DNA of 11,695 nucleotides from Deltaproteobacteria bacterium. GTDB lineage: Bacteria > Desulfobacterota_B > Binatia > UBA9968. How positions within the stretch are numbered: the first letter of the stretch is position 1; each line of letters opens with the position of its first letter. The notes under the pieces were generated by a model. That model was not told the DNA's origin and made no database searches. It worked only from the letters and a program-made list of their open reading frames with translations. This document shows positions 1 through 6,970 of the stretch, piece by piece. The stretch lies in contig JAUXIP010000030.1 in NCBI GenBank assembly GCA_030620935.1, forward strand, positions 1 through 11,695, in the 5' to 3' direction. The position numbers were made by a program, and so were the translations under genes.

Positions 1-105
1 TTGCTTCGTTGCGCTCAATCGTCTCCCTCCGACGTACTGTTCAAGTACGCCTCCGCTCCTCGAATTTTCGCGCGCCTCGCATCTGAGATCTTTTTGAGCA
101 GCCTG
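1..105. repeat. End of a palindrome-rich dispersed repeat (partial, cut by window edge)
   Basis: This stretch is non-coding in appearance and dense in short inverted repeats. The clearest is CGTACT (33-38) / AGTACG (44-49) around a 5-base loop. CGAA-TT-TTCG (61-70) and AGATCT (87-92) are others. On the minus strand the element would begin with CAGGCTGCTCAAAAAG (reverse complement of 90-105). I recall similar sequences (CAGGCTGCTC ends with a central GTAC hairpin) scattered between genes of Nitrospira-like genomes, but no second copy is in this window to prove repetition. An open frame at 1-204 crosses it; it has no recognisable product and is probably fortuitous. Confidence 0.45.
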
Positions 106-109
106 TGGC

Positions 110-128
110 CGGGGTACTTAGTACCCCG
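110..128. other. Perfect hairpin, possible terminator of an off-window gene
   Basis: CGGGGTAC (110-117) and GTACCCCG (121-128) form a perfect 8-bp stem with a TTA loop. A run of six T (136-141) follows, but seven bases after the stem, which is too far for a classical intrinsic terminator. The hairpin lies just outside the repeat end at 105. It may belong to the repeat, or be a weak terminator for a gene left of the window. Confidence 0.4.
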
Positions 129-388
129 CAAAACCTTTTTTCGGCTCCCCGTATTACAGCGGCGTTATTTTTATAGTTCTTTGCGCCTGCCTCTAGACCC
201 CTAATTCCCAACCTGAGCTCAGAGAGCCTAAGCCACAGATCTTTTCGCAGCGTGTTTCGACTCCATAACTGGCTTGCGGCAGTCTTCTACATGGGCTTTA
301 TCTTATTTTTTCCGTTCCTCTCTACAGTACTATTGCTTTGCTATGAGAACCGGGAACGCGCACGAGATTTCCGGATCGGGAGTTCTCG
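129..388. other. Gene-free leader upstream of the ABC exporter
   Basis: No convincing gene is seen here. A 10-bp palindrome CTGAGCTCAG sits at 213-222, and a TATAGT hexamer at 172-177 lacks a matching -35 box. A short open frame (274-555) overlaps the ABC gene in another frame and has no recognisable product. The only functional signal I can support is the GGGAG ribosome-binding site at 378-382, in front of the ATG at 389. Confidence 0.5.
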
Positions 389-2248
389 ATGGTGAACCCC
401 CAGGATCATACGGGCTCGTCGACGGGGATTCTTCCGCTCTATTGGCAGGTGGTCGTAAGGCCCCATCGGCGGAAATTTATCTTCATCTCCGCCCTTATGC
501 TATTCGGCGCCTTCTTGGAAATGGCTACCGTAGGGATTGCTGTGCCATTGCTTGACGCGGTGATGAGTCCGGAGCGGGCAGCTTCAGGAGCGGCCGTGCA
601 ATTCGTTCGGGATACCCTTCCTTATTTAAGAATTCCCGTCCGCACGAACACCGTCGCTTTGGCAATTTTGGTGTCCGCTTGTGCTCTCTTTTTGATGCGC
701 AGCGGGTTTTCCGTCATGCATCAATACATGACTGCGGCCACGGCACAGCGATTGCGGCGCCAAGTTAAGGGGGAGCTTTTCCAGCGATTTCTGAGCGCCC
801 GCTACGACCATTTAACCGCGAAGGATCGGGGCGCAATTCTTTACGATCTTAATAAGCCGGCAGACCAAGTTCATGGGAGCATCATCCAGCTTGGGATCAT
901 TGTGGCGGGTCTCTTTGACAGTGTGTTGCTCCTAGGTCTTATGTTTTATCTCTCCTGGTGGGCAACCCTTGTCGTTGCTTTTCTCGCTGTTGGATGCGTG
1001 CAAGGGCTTAGAAGGTTTCTCGATTTGCGGGCGAGAGAGTGTGGCCAGGTGGTCTATGAGCTCAACCGCAATCGGGAAAAGCTTGAGGTGGATGCCATCG
1101 ATGGTTTGAAGGTCGTCAAGGCCCACGGGTTGGAAGGCACGCTGGTCCGACAGCAACAGGCCTTGCTTACGAAAGAGTTGAAACCTGCCCTACGCTTGGT
1201 CCTCTGTGAACATGGACCGTACTTCATCAACGAGATCGTGGCTAGCATCATGGTGCTGGGTCTGGCCGCGGTCACTTTTTTGTTCCCGGCAGTGGGGATG
1301 CGCTTTTCTACGATGGTAGGCTTTTTGGTTGCGATTCGGAGAATCAGTCCCTCGATGGGCCGGGTCAACTCGGTCCTTGTAGATCTCAATAAATCAAGCC
1401 GTGGAGTGGAAGTGGTTCGAGAGGTGTTGCACCACCTGCCGCAAGAGCAAGGTGGTCAAGACGCCATCTCAAGTATTCATGAAATCAAGCTGGATAAAGT
1501 CTCCTTTTATTACCAGGCGCGACCCGATGAACTTGTCCTTGAGAATATGAATTTGGTCATGAAACGGGGAGAGGTCACTGCAATTGTAGGGCCTACAGGT
1601 GCGGGAAAAACTACGATCGTCAATCTACTCATGGGACTCTTCAAACCATCCGAGGGGCGTATTTTGGTCGACGGGTCTGATCTAAAAGAGATCAATGTAG
1701 GAGCTTGGCGGGAAAAAATCGGCTACGTAGGCCAGGACATCTTTTTGTTCAATACCTCCATAAGAGACAATATCCTGTTGTGGGAGGAGAATGTGCTCCA
1801 GGCAGAGGTCGAAAGAGCTGCACGAATGGCCCAATTGCACGACTTTGTCCAGTCCCTCCCCCATGGATACGACACCGTAGTAGGAGACCGAGGCCTGAGG
1901 TTATCCGGTGGCCAATGCCAAAGGGTGGCTATCGCAAGGGCCATTATCAGAAAACCCGAGGTGCTTATCTTTGATGAGGCGACCAGCGCGTTGGACAATT
2001 TAACGGAAAACGTCGTTTACCGCGCCATTAATGCTTTGCGAAAAGAAGCCACCGTAGTCGTTATCGCACATCGCCTGAGCACCATTCGGGATGCCGACCA
2101 GATCGCCGTCCTATCCGGGGGGAAGGTGGCTGAGTTGGGCACTCACGCTTCACTCGTGGAGAGGGGAGGGATTTACGCCGAGCTTTATGAAGAAGGGGCT
2201 CGTGAAGATGTCCCCCTGGTTTTAAACCCTCAGGAGTCTGCAACCTAG
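389..2248 (+). CDS. MsbA-type ABC exporter, fused membrane and ATPase domains (likely lipid/polysaccharide flippase)
   Basis: A 619-residue half-transporter of normal family length. An N-terminal membrane domain (about residues 25-330, with hydrophobic segments near 29-55, 87-109, 166-205 and 278-316) is fused to a complete ATPase domain. Visible motifs are Walker A GPTGAGKTT (401-409), Q-loop Gln449, signature LSGGQCQR (505-512, Cys where Gln is common), Walker B VLIFDE (525-530) and H-loop His561. It would act as a homodimer in the inner membrane, using ATP to flip or export a hydrophobic or lipid-linked substrate. The substrate is not readable from the sequence; the neighbouring isomerase remnant and UDP-sugar dehydrogenase suggest a lipid-linked saccharide (inference). 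The start is supported by GGGAG (378-382) six bases upstream. All motifs are intact, so it is probably functional. Confidence 0.93.
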   Translation: MVNPQDHTGSSTGILPLYWQVVVRPHRRKFIFISALMLFGAFLEMATVGIAVPLLDAVMSPERAASGAAVQFVRDTLPYLRIPVRTNTVALAILVSACALFLMRSGFSVMHQYMTAATAQRLRRQVKGELFQRFLSARYDHLTAKDRGAILYDLNKPADQVHGSIIQLGIIVAGLFDSVLLLGLMFYLSWWATLVVAFLAVGCVQGLRRFLDLRARECGQVVYELNRNREKLEVDAIDGLKVVKAHGLEGTLVRQQQALLTKELKPALRLVLCEHGPYFINEIVASIMVLGLAAVTFLFPAVGMRFSTMVGFLVAIRRISPSMGRVNSVLVDLNKSSRGVEVVREVLHHLPQEQGGQDAISSIHEIKLDKVSFYYQARPDELVLENMNLVMKRGEVTAIVGPTGAGKTTIVNLLMGLFKPSEGRILVDGSDLKEINVGAWREKIGYVGQDIFLFNTSIRDNILLWEENVLQAEVERAARMAQLHDFVQSLPHGYDTVVGDRGLRLSGGQCQRVAIARAIIRKPEVLIFDEATSALDNLTENVVYRAINALRKEATVVVIAHRLSTIRDADQIAVLSGGKVAELGTHASLVERGGIYAELYEEGAREDVPLVLNPQESAT

Positions 2249-2362
2249 CGCGGATTATGCATCGATCTCGGGGAGAGCCCTCGCCCCTCACGGCTTATCC
2301 CCTCGCTCGACACACTTTCATGGTTTTTTCCTCGCCTCATGAATTATACGGATTACAGCCTG

Positions 2363-2378
2363 TGAAAAGAGGTTTTCA
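2363..2378. other. Short hairpin upstream of the SIS gene
   Basis: TGAAAA (2363-2368) and TTTTCA (2373-2378) form a perfect 6-bp stem around GAGG, in the 171-base gap between the ABC exporter and the SIS gene. It is AT-rich with no T-tract, so it is not a convincing terminator. It could be an operator or chance. Confidence 0.2.
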
Positions 2379-2419
2379 GTACTCCGGTAGTAAACAATTC
2401 ATTTCCTTCGGGAGGTTTT

Positions 2420-2821
2420 TTGAACCGGCTCGCTTTTGTCAAAGGCTACATTGATTCTCTCCGTAATGTTTTGAGCCATCTGAAGGCCGACGATCTCGTC
2501 GGTGTTGTCGAGGCTTTAGAGCATACGTACATAGAGGGGTCGTCGGTATTTCTGGCAGGCAACGGCGGGAGTGCGGCCACGGCAATGCACATGGCCAACG
2601 ATTTGATGAAGGGCGTCTGTAAAGCTGGAGGCCGAGGGTTTCGTGTCATATCTCTATCGGACAATGTCGCGACCATAACGGCGATCGCAAACGACGAAGA
2701 GTATGAAGAGATCTTTGCAGGACAGTTGAGAGAACTAGCTCAGCCGGGAGACCTGTTGATCGTTTTGTCGGGAAGCGGAAATTCCCCGATTGCGAGTGAC
2801 AAAAAAATGGATTCCTGGTAG
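2420..2821 (+). pseudogene. Truncated SIS-domain sedoheptulose-7-phosphate isomerase-like gene (GmhA family)
   Basis: The 133 residues match the front two thirds of a GmhA-like SIS domain: AGNGGSAATAMHMANDL (sugar-phosphate binding loop), a central SLSDNVATITAIANDEEYEEI block, and DLLIVLSGSGNSP. Family members run to about 190 residues. Here similarity stops right after GNSP (near 2787), followed by about ten unrelated residues and a stop. The missing C-terminal third normally supplies active-site and metal-binding residues, so the product is probably inactive. The start is a TTG at 2420, four bases after GGAGG (2411-2415); no better in-frame start is near. The normal role would be making heptose phosphate for LPS core or a heptose-containing glycan. 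The ten bases ATGGATTCCT at 2807-2816 recur at 2872-2881, where the next gene begins. Confidence 0.75.
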
Positions 2822-2871
2822 AAGTGGGTGGGTAGCCTGGCAGGAGTCACCGACATCAGAGGGAAAATCCG

Positions 2872-4158
2872 ATGGATTCCTTGAAAAGCAAAATAGACCG
2901 TAAAAAAGCGCAGATCTGTGTCTTAGGCCTCGGTTATGTAGGTTTGCCTTTAGCTTTGAGATTCGCTGAAGCGGGTTTTCCTGTTTTAGGGCTCGATATC
3001 GATTGCGACAAAATCGAAAGCATCCAGAAGGGCGCCTCCTCTATTCAAGGTATCCCTATTGAGCGTGATTTTTCCGGGTCTTTCCGCGCCTCCGGTGATT
3101 TCTCCCTTTTGAAAGAGGTTGATGCGGTCATCATTTGTGTGCCGACCCCGCTCAGCAAAACCAGAGATCCCGACCTTTCCCTGGTTTTAGAAGCGGCTCA
3201 AAGGGTAGCCTCCTATCTCCATCTCGGCCAACTAGTGGTCCTGGAGAGCACCACGTATCCGGGCACGACCCGTGAACTGCTCCTACCGCTGTTGGAAGCG
3301 AAGGGGTTGCGGGTTGGGCAGGATTTTTTTTTAGCGTATTCGCCGGAAAGGATCGATCCGGGGAATACCTCTTTTACCCTTTCCAATACGCCTAAAGTGG
3401 TGGCGGGGACTACCCCTGCCTGTTTGGCGTTGACCCAAAGACTCTACAGCCGGATCGTCGAAAAGGTGGTCGGCGTGAGCAGCACGGATACGGCGGAAAT
3501 GGTGAAGCTCCTGGAAAACACATTTAGAAGCGTGAACATCGCCCTCGTCAATGAATTTGCCATCATGTGCCACCGTCTCGGCTTAAATATCTGGGAAACT
3601 ATTGCCGCCGCCACCACCAAACCTTTCGGCTTTATGCCTTTTTATCCCGGCCCTGGACTCGGAGGCCACTGCATCCCTGTCGACCCTCACTATCTGTCTT
3701 GGAAGCTCAAGCTCCTGGCGTACAAAGCTCGCTTCATCGAGTTGGCCGACGAGATCAACCAAGAAATGCCCAGCTTTGCCGTTGAGAAAGTGACAGAGGC
3801 TCTCAACCGGGAGAGAAAGAGCGTCAACGGTTCGAAGATTCTGATTTTAGGGGTCGGCTATAAGAAAGATTCCGGAGATGTTCGGGAATCTCCCGCTTTG
3901 GACATTATGAAGTTGCTTCACGAAAGGGGAGGGGAGATCTCTTATCATGATCCTCACGTTTCGCAAATCGTTTTCGAGAATAAGCCCCTTTGTTCCGTAC
4001 CCTTGAACGCCCAATCTCTCTCCTCGGCCGACGCCGTAGTGCTGGCGACGGACCATAGCCTATTCAATGCCAAGGAGATTGTCGATCACTCGCGGCTGAT
4101 TGTCGACACGCGCAATCTCACCGACGGCATGAATTCTCGAAAGGTCGTACGACTCTAA
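2872..4158 (+). CDS. UDP-sugar 6-dehydrogenase (UDP-N-acetylglucosamine/-mannosamine dehydrogenase type)
   Basis: A 428-residue, full-length NAD-dependent nucleotide-sugar dehydrogenase, WbpA/WecC-like. It oxidises the C6 hydroxyl of a UDP-hexose to a uronic acid, supplying precursors for capsule, O-antigen or exopolysaccharide in the cytoplasm. Visible are the Rossmann motif GLGYVGLPLA (19-28), CVPTP (89-93), ESTTYPGTTRE (125-135), SPERIDPGN (157-165), the central helix with Lys212 (EMVKLLENTFRS), and the catalytic Cys267 in GGHCIPVDP. A C-terminal substrate domain starts near 318 (LGVGYKKDSGDVRESPA). The exact UDP-sugar is inferred; the FYPGPGLGGHC wording fits the N-acetylhexosamine branch better than UDP-glucose dehydrogenase. 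AGAGGG (2858-2863) lies eight bases before the ATG. It sits 50 bases after the truncated SIS gene, probably in the same transcript, and is closed by the terminator at 4203-4240. Confidence 0.9.
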   Translation: MDSLKSKIDRKKAQICVLGLGYVGLPLALRFAEAGFPVLGLDIDCDKIESIQKGASSIQGIPIERDFSGSFRASGDFSLLKEVDAVIICVPTPLSKTRDPDLSLVLEAAQRVASYLHLGQLVVLESTTYPGTTRELLLPLLEAKGLRVGQDFFLAYSPERIDPGNTSFTLSNTPKVVAGTTPACLALTQRLYSRIVEKVVGVSSTDTAEMVKLLENTFRSVNIALVNEFAIMCHRLGLNIWETIAAATTKPFGFMPFYPGPGLGGHCIPVDPHYLSWKLKLLAYKARFIELADEINQEMPSFAVEKVTEALNRERKSVNGSKILILGVGYKKDSGDVRESPALDIMKLLHERGGEISYHDPHVSQIVFENKPLCSVPLNAQSLSSADAVVLATDHSLFNAKEIVDHSRLIVDTRNLTDGMNSRKVVRL

Positions 4159-4177
4159 TAGATCTTATAAAAATCTC

Positions 4178-4206
4178 TTGACATTACCCTCCTTGCCCTG
4201 ATAAAT
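4178..4206 (+). promoter_or_regulatory. Sigma-70-type promoter for the histidine kinase, overlapping a terminator arm
   Basis: A perfect TTGACA -35 box lies at 4178-4183. After a 16-base spacer comes GATAAA (4200-4205), a four-of-six match to the -10 box; ATAAAT at 4201-4206 is a weaker 17-base alternative. Transcription would begin near 4211-4213, just before the SD and ATG of the kinase. The -10 region lies within or against the left arm of the terminator at 4203-4239. Confidence 0.6.
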
Positions 4207-4240
4207 GCCTTCTGGCCATACCCATGTCAGAAGGCATTTT
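4203..4240 (+). terminator. Rho-independent terminator after the UDP-sugar dehydrogenase
   Basis: AAATGCCTTCTG (4203-4214) and CAGAAGGCATTT (4228-4239) form a perfect 12-bp stem around a 13-base loop. The right arm runs into a T-rich tail (TTTTATTTG). Stem and tail fit an intrinsic terminator for transcripts arriving from the dehydrogenase, whose stop codon is 44 bases upstream. A frame beginning at ATG 4205 would put this hairpin inside the kinase coding region, which is one reason to prefer the start at 4262. Confidence 0.75.
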
Positions 4241-4261
4241 TATTTGTCGCGGGAGGAAGAT

Positions 4262-6793
4262 ATGAACTGTCAAACCGGACAACGAAGGGGCTTCCTGTTG
4301 CTGGTCGTAGTGTTTGTCGTCCTGGGAGTGTCAGGGACCCTTATTTCTTCTTCTCATTGGATCAACAAACCTTTTCCGGGCTTTTTCCTGTACGATAACG
4401 GGGCGGTCGCTCCCAATTTTCTGCCGCACTGGAGCGGCCAAAGGCAGGGGCTCGAGTTTCTCGACCGAATTTTGGCCGTTGAGGACCGGTCCATCAGCAA
4501 TCCCGCTGCTGTTTATGAGGAGATTCGCAGGCACCCTCCGGGCCATCTCTTCCAATATACCGTTGAGAGGGAGGGGGTTCTATCGCAAGTGCTGATTCCG
4601 TCGATGCGGTTTTCTTTTAACGACTGGTTTTTGAGCTTCGGGATTTACCTTTTTACCGGCCTCGGGTTCCTGGCTATAGGCTTCACGCCCTTTTATCTCC
4701 GTTCTTCAGCGGCCGCGGCCACCCCGCTCTTTTTAATGGTGAGCGCTATCTTTCTCTGGTTTGTTTCAACCTTCGACTTCATGACGACCTACTATTTACC
4801 CAAGGAGGTACGGATATTTGCCCTGACGATAACCTCCGGCGCCGGAATCCATTTGGGACTTTTGTTGACCAGGGGCCGGAGAGAGAGCCAAGGACACACG
4901 CTCGCCCTCATCGTTATTTACGGTTTGTCCCTGCTCCTCGGTCTGTTTTTCAGCCTCACTTTTTACGGCTCACCGGAGCTTTGGCGCTGGGCCTTACGGG
5001 GAAGCTACTTTTACAGCTGCTCGGCGGCCCTCATCTTTTTAGCGCTTTTAGGTTCGGCTCTTCGGCGACGACCCATTCCTTATCTGGACAAATTGCGTCT
5101 CCGCGTCGTATTCGCAGGGGCCGTGCTCGGCTTCTTTATTCCAACCCTCGGCACGGTTTTAACGAGCTCTTTTCATCAGGGAATTCCTTACAATTTGCTG
5201 CTCATCCCTACGCTGTTTTTCCCTCTTTCCGTAGCCTATGCGTTGATTAAATACAGTCTTTTCGATATTGGGGCTGTTCTCAAGATCGGCCTTAGCCGAG
5301 GTCTGCTGACCGGTGTCCTGCTGCTCGTCTATATCTTGATCGTCTTTGTCCTAAACCTTTTCACAGGTATCTACGAGCAGGACTTTTCGGCTCCGCTTTT
5401 CTTTTCCGTTTTAGTGGTGCTTATTTTCAACCCCCTCTTGCGCTGGATCGAGAACGCTGTCGATCGTTACTTGTACCGTAAAGAATACAATCCCAACCAG
5501 CTGCAGAATGAGGTCAGTTCAGTGCTTCGATCTCTGTCCCGGCCGCATTCCGTAGCGGAAAGATTTCTCAACGCGGTGGCCGAGCCTATGGGGATCGAGA
5601 CCGCTCATCTCCTCTTCCAGTCAGGGGAGAAGAGATACCTCCACGCTTCACTTGCTGGAAAGAGCTACCGCCCAGAGGAGATTCTACCGCAACTGATTCG
5701 CTGCTGGATCCAGATCTGCGGAGGAGAGAGACGGGGGATTTCTCAGGAGGAGGTACGGGGTGATCCCAAGTTTCAAGAAAAGGGCAACGAACTGCTGAGA
5801 TTCTTGGCGGAATTAGACGCCGAGTTGCTGCTTCCCATTACCTTCGAAAACACCATTAGAGGATTTGTCTCGTTTGGGAAAAAGCGCTCCGGGAGAGATT
5901 ATAGCGCCGACGACTTCAGGTTGCTTTGCGGCTTAACGGATCAACTGGCGCTGGCTCTGGAAAACGGGGTGCTTTATGACGAGTCGGAAAAGGCCAAGGA
6001 AGATTACCGCTTGTTGTATGACGAGTCCCAGTCCTTCAATAGAAAGCTCGTTGAGACGGATCGATTGAAAAAGCATTTTGTCGCGAATATATCCCACGAG
6101 CTCAGGACCCCTCTTAGCGCCATTCTTGGCTACACGGAAGTTCTCTCGGATCAAGCGTTTACCGGAGACGACCGGGAGATCTTGGATCGCATCGCTGCAC
6201 ACGGGCAGGATCTTTCTCAACTGATGGATAGTCTTCTCGATTTTTCCCGCATGGAAGCCGGGGCAATGACGAGCAGTCTTCAACCGGTGAAAGTCAAAGA
6301 GACATTCGGTCAGCTGGAGATCATCGCCCGGAGACTTATCAGAGAGCGGCCCATTCGCTTTGGAGTACACCTTGGGTCGACTCTAGATGTCATTGAAACC
6401 GATCCGAAAAAACTGCACCAGATCTTGTTTCAGCTTTTGACGAACGCTTTAAAATTCACGGAAAAAGGGGAAATTAGCTTAGAAATCAAGTTGCTTGATG
6501 AATCTCCTGATCCATCTATTGAAATTTCAGTATCGGATACCGGCATTGGCATTGACGAGCGAGATCAGGAAGCGATCTTCGACGATTTCCGCCAATTGGA
6601 CGGATCGTCCACTCGACGGTTCGGCGGGACCGGCGTGGGTCTTAGCCTATGCAAGAAACTGGCAGAGTCTCTTGGAGGAGAAATTAAAGTTAAAAGTAAG
6701 ATCGGACAGGGGAGCGTATTTAGCCTAACGCTTCCCGTGCGAAGATCTGAAGTGAAGGCCATTCCCGAGCCTCCAATGGTAGGTGCTCAGTGA
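4262..6793 (+). CDS. Membrane sensor histidine kinase with PDZ-like, multi-TM, GAF, HisKA and HATPase domains
   Basis: An 843-residue sensor kinase. In order: one TM segment (about 10-29); a PDZ-like extracytoplasmic domain (about 38-112, with LEFLDRILAVEDRSI and HPPGHLFQYTVEREG); a block of hydrophobic helices (about 122-390); a GAF-like domain (about 425-570); a short coiled linker; HisKA with the phosphoacceptor His612 in NISHELRTPLSAILGY; and HATPase with N-box Asn727, DTGIGI (759-764) and GGTGVGL (788-794). All catalytic motifs are present, so it should autophosphorylate. No receiver domain is fused and no response regulator is in this window, so its partner is unknown. The start at ATG 4262 is preferred over an in-frame ATG at 4205 because GGAGG (4252-4256) is ideally placed and 4205 lies inside a terminator stem. 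Its signal is unknown; the PDZ-like and GAF regions suggest both envelope and cytoplasmic inputs (inference). Confidence 0.92.
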   Translation: MNCQTGQRRGFLLLVVVFVVLGVSGTLISSSHWINKPFPGFFLYDNGAVAPNFLPHWSGQRQGLEFLDRILAVEDRSISNPAAVYEEIRRHPPGHLFQYTVEREGVLSQVLIPSMRFSFNDWFLSFGIYLFTGLGFLAIGFTPFYLRSSAAAATPLFLMVSAIFLWFVSTFDFMTTYYLPKEVRIFALTITSGAGIHLGLLLTRGRRESQGHTLALIVIYGLSLLLGLFFSLTFYGSPELWRWALRGSYFYSCSAALIFLALLGSALRRRPIPYLDKLRLRVVFAGAVLGFFIPTLGTVLTSSFHQGIPYNLLLIPTLFFPLSVAYALIKYSLFDIGAVLKIGLSRGLLTGVLLLVYILIVFVLNLFTGIYEQDFSAPLFFSVLVVLIFNPLLRWIENAVDRYLYRKEYNPNQLQNEVSSVLRSLSRPHSVAERFLNAVAEPMGIETAHLLFQSGEKRYLHASLAGKSYRPEEILPQLIRCWIQICGGERRGISQEEVRGDPKFQEKGNELLRFLAELDAELLLPITFENTIRGFVSFGKKRSGRDYSADDFRLLCGLTDQLALALENGVLYDESEKAKEDYRLLYDESQSFNRKLVETDRLKKHFVANISHELRTPLSAILGYTEVLSDQAFTGDDREILDRIAAHGQDLSQLMDSLLDFSRMEAGAMTSSLQPVKVKETFGQLEIIARRLIRERPIRFGVHLGSTLDVIETDPKKLHQILFQLLTNALKFTEKGEISLEIKLLDESPDPSIEISVSDTGIGIDERDQEAIFDDFRQLDGSSTRRFGGTGVGLSLCKKLAESLGGEIKVKSKIGQGSVFSLTLPVRRSEVKAIPEPPMVGAQ

Positions 6794-6827
6794 TGGGACG
6801 GTCATCGGCATGTAGTCAATTTTTTTC

Positions 6828-6856
6828 TTGACAAGCGAGGTAGGCAAAAATATATT
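6828..6856 (+). promoter_or_regulatory. Strong sigma-70 promoter for the dienelactone hydrolase gene
   Basis: A perfect TTGACA (6828-6833), a 17-base spacer, and TATATT (6851-6856, five of six) make this the best promoter in the window. Transcription would start near 6863, leaving a leader of about 108 bases before the ATG at 6971. Confidence 0.8.
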
Positions 6857-6894
6857 GCTTTTCTCTCGAAGAAAAAAGACGCTGCTCAGATGGG

Positions 6895-6912
6895 TACACT
6901 CAAGAGAGTGTA
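6895..6912 (+). promoter_or_regulatory. Hairpin in the 5' leader of the hydrolase gene
   Basis: TACACTC (6895-6901) and GAGTGTA (6906-6912) form a perfect 7-bp stem with an AAGA loop, extendable by a G-U pair. It lies in the predicted leader, about 45 bases before the Shine-Dalgarno sequence. There is no T-tract, so it is not a terminator. It could be an operator for a dimeric regulator or an mRNA-stabilising hairpin; the sequence does not decide. Confidence 0.35.
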
Positions 6913-6970
6913 TATTTGAGGCAACGCATGAGGTATCAGTAGAAAACTATTCAGAAAGGGAGGCTTGCTC

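Noticed and set aside
1..204. A 67-codon plus-strand frame at the left edge
   Set aside because: It crosses palindrome-rich repeat sequence, its protein has no recognisable feature, and its upstream context is cut off.
4205..4261. Earlier in-frame ATG for the histidine kinase, adding 19 residues
   Set aside because: The extension lies within the terminator hairpin and at or before the predicted transcription start. ATG 4262 has an ideal GGAGG.
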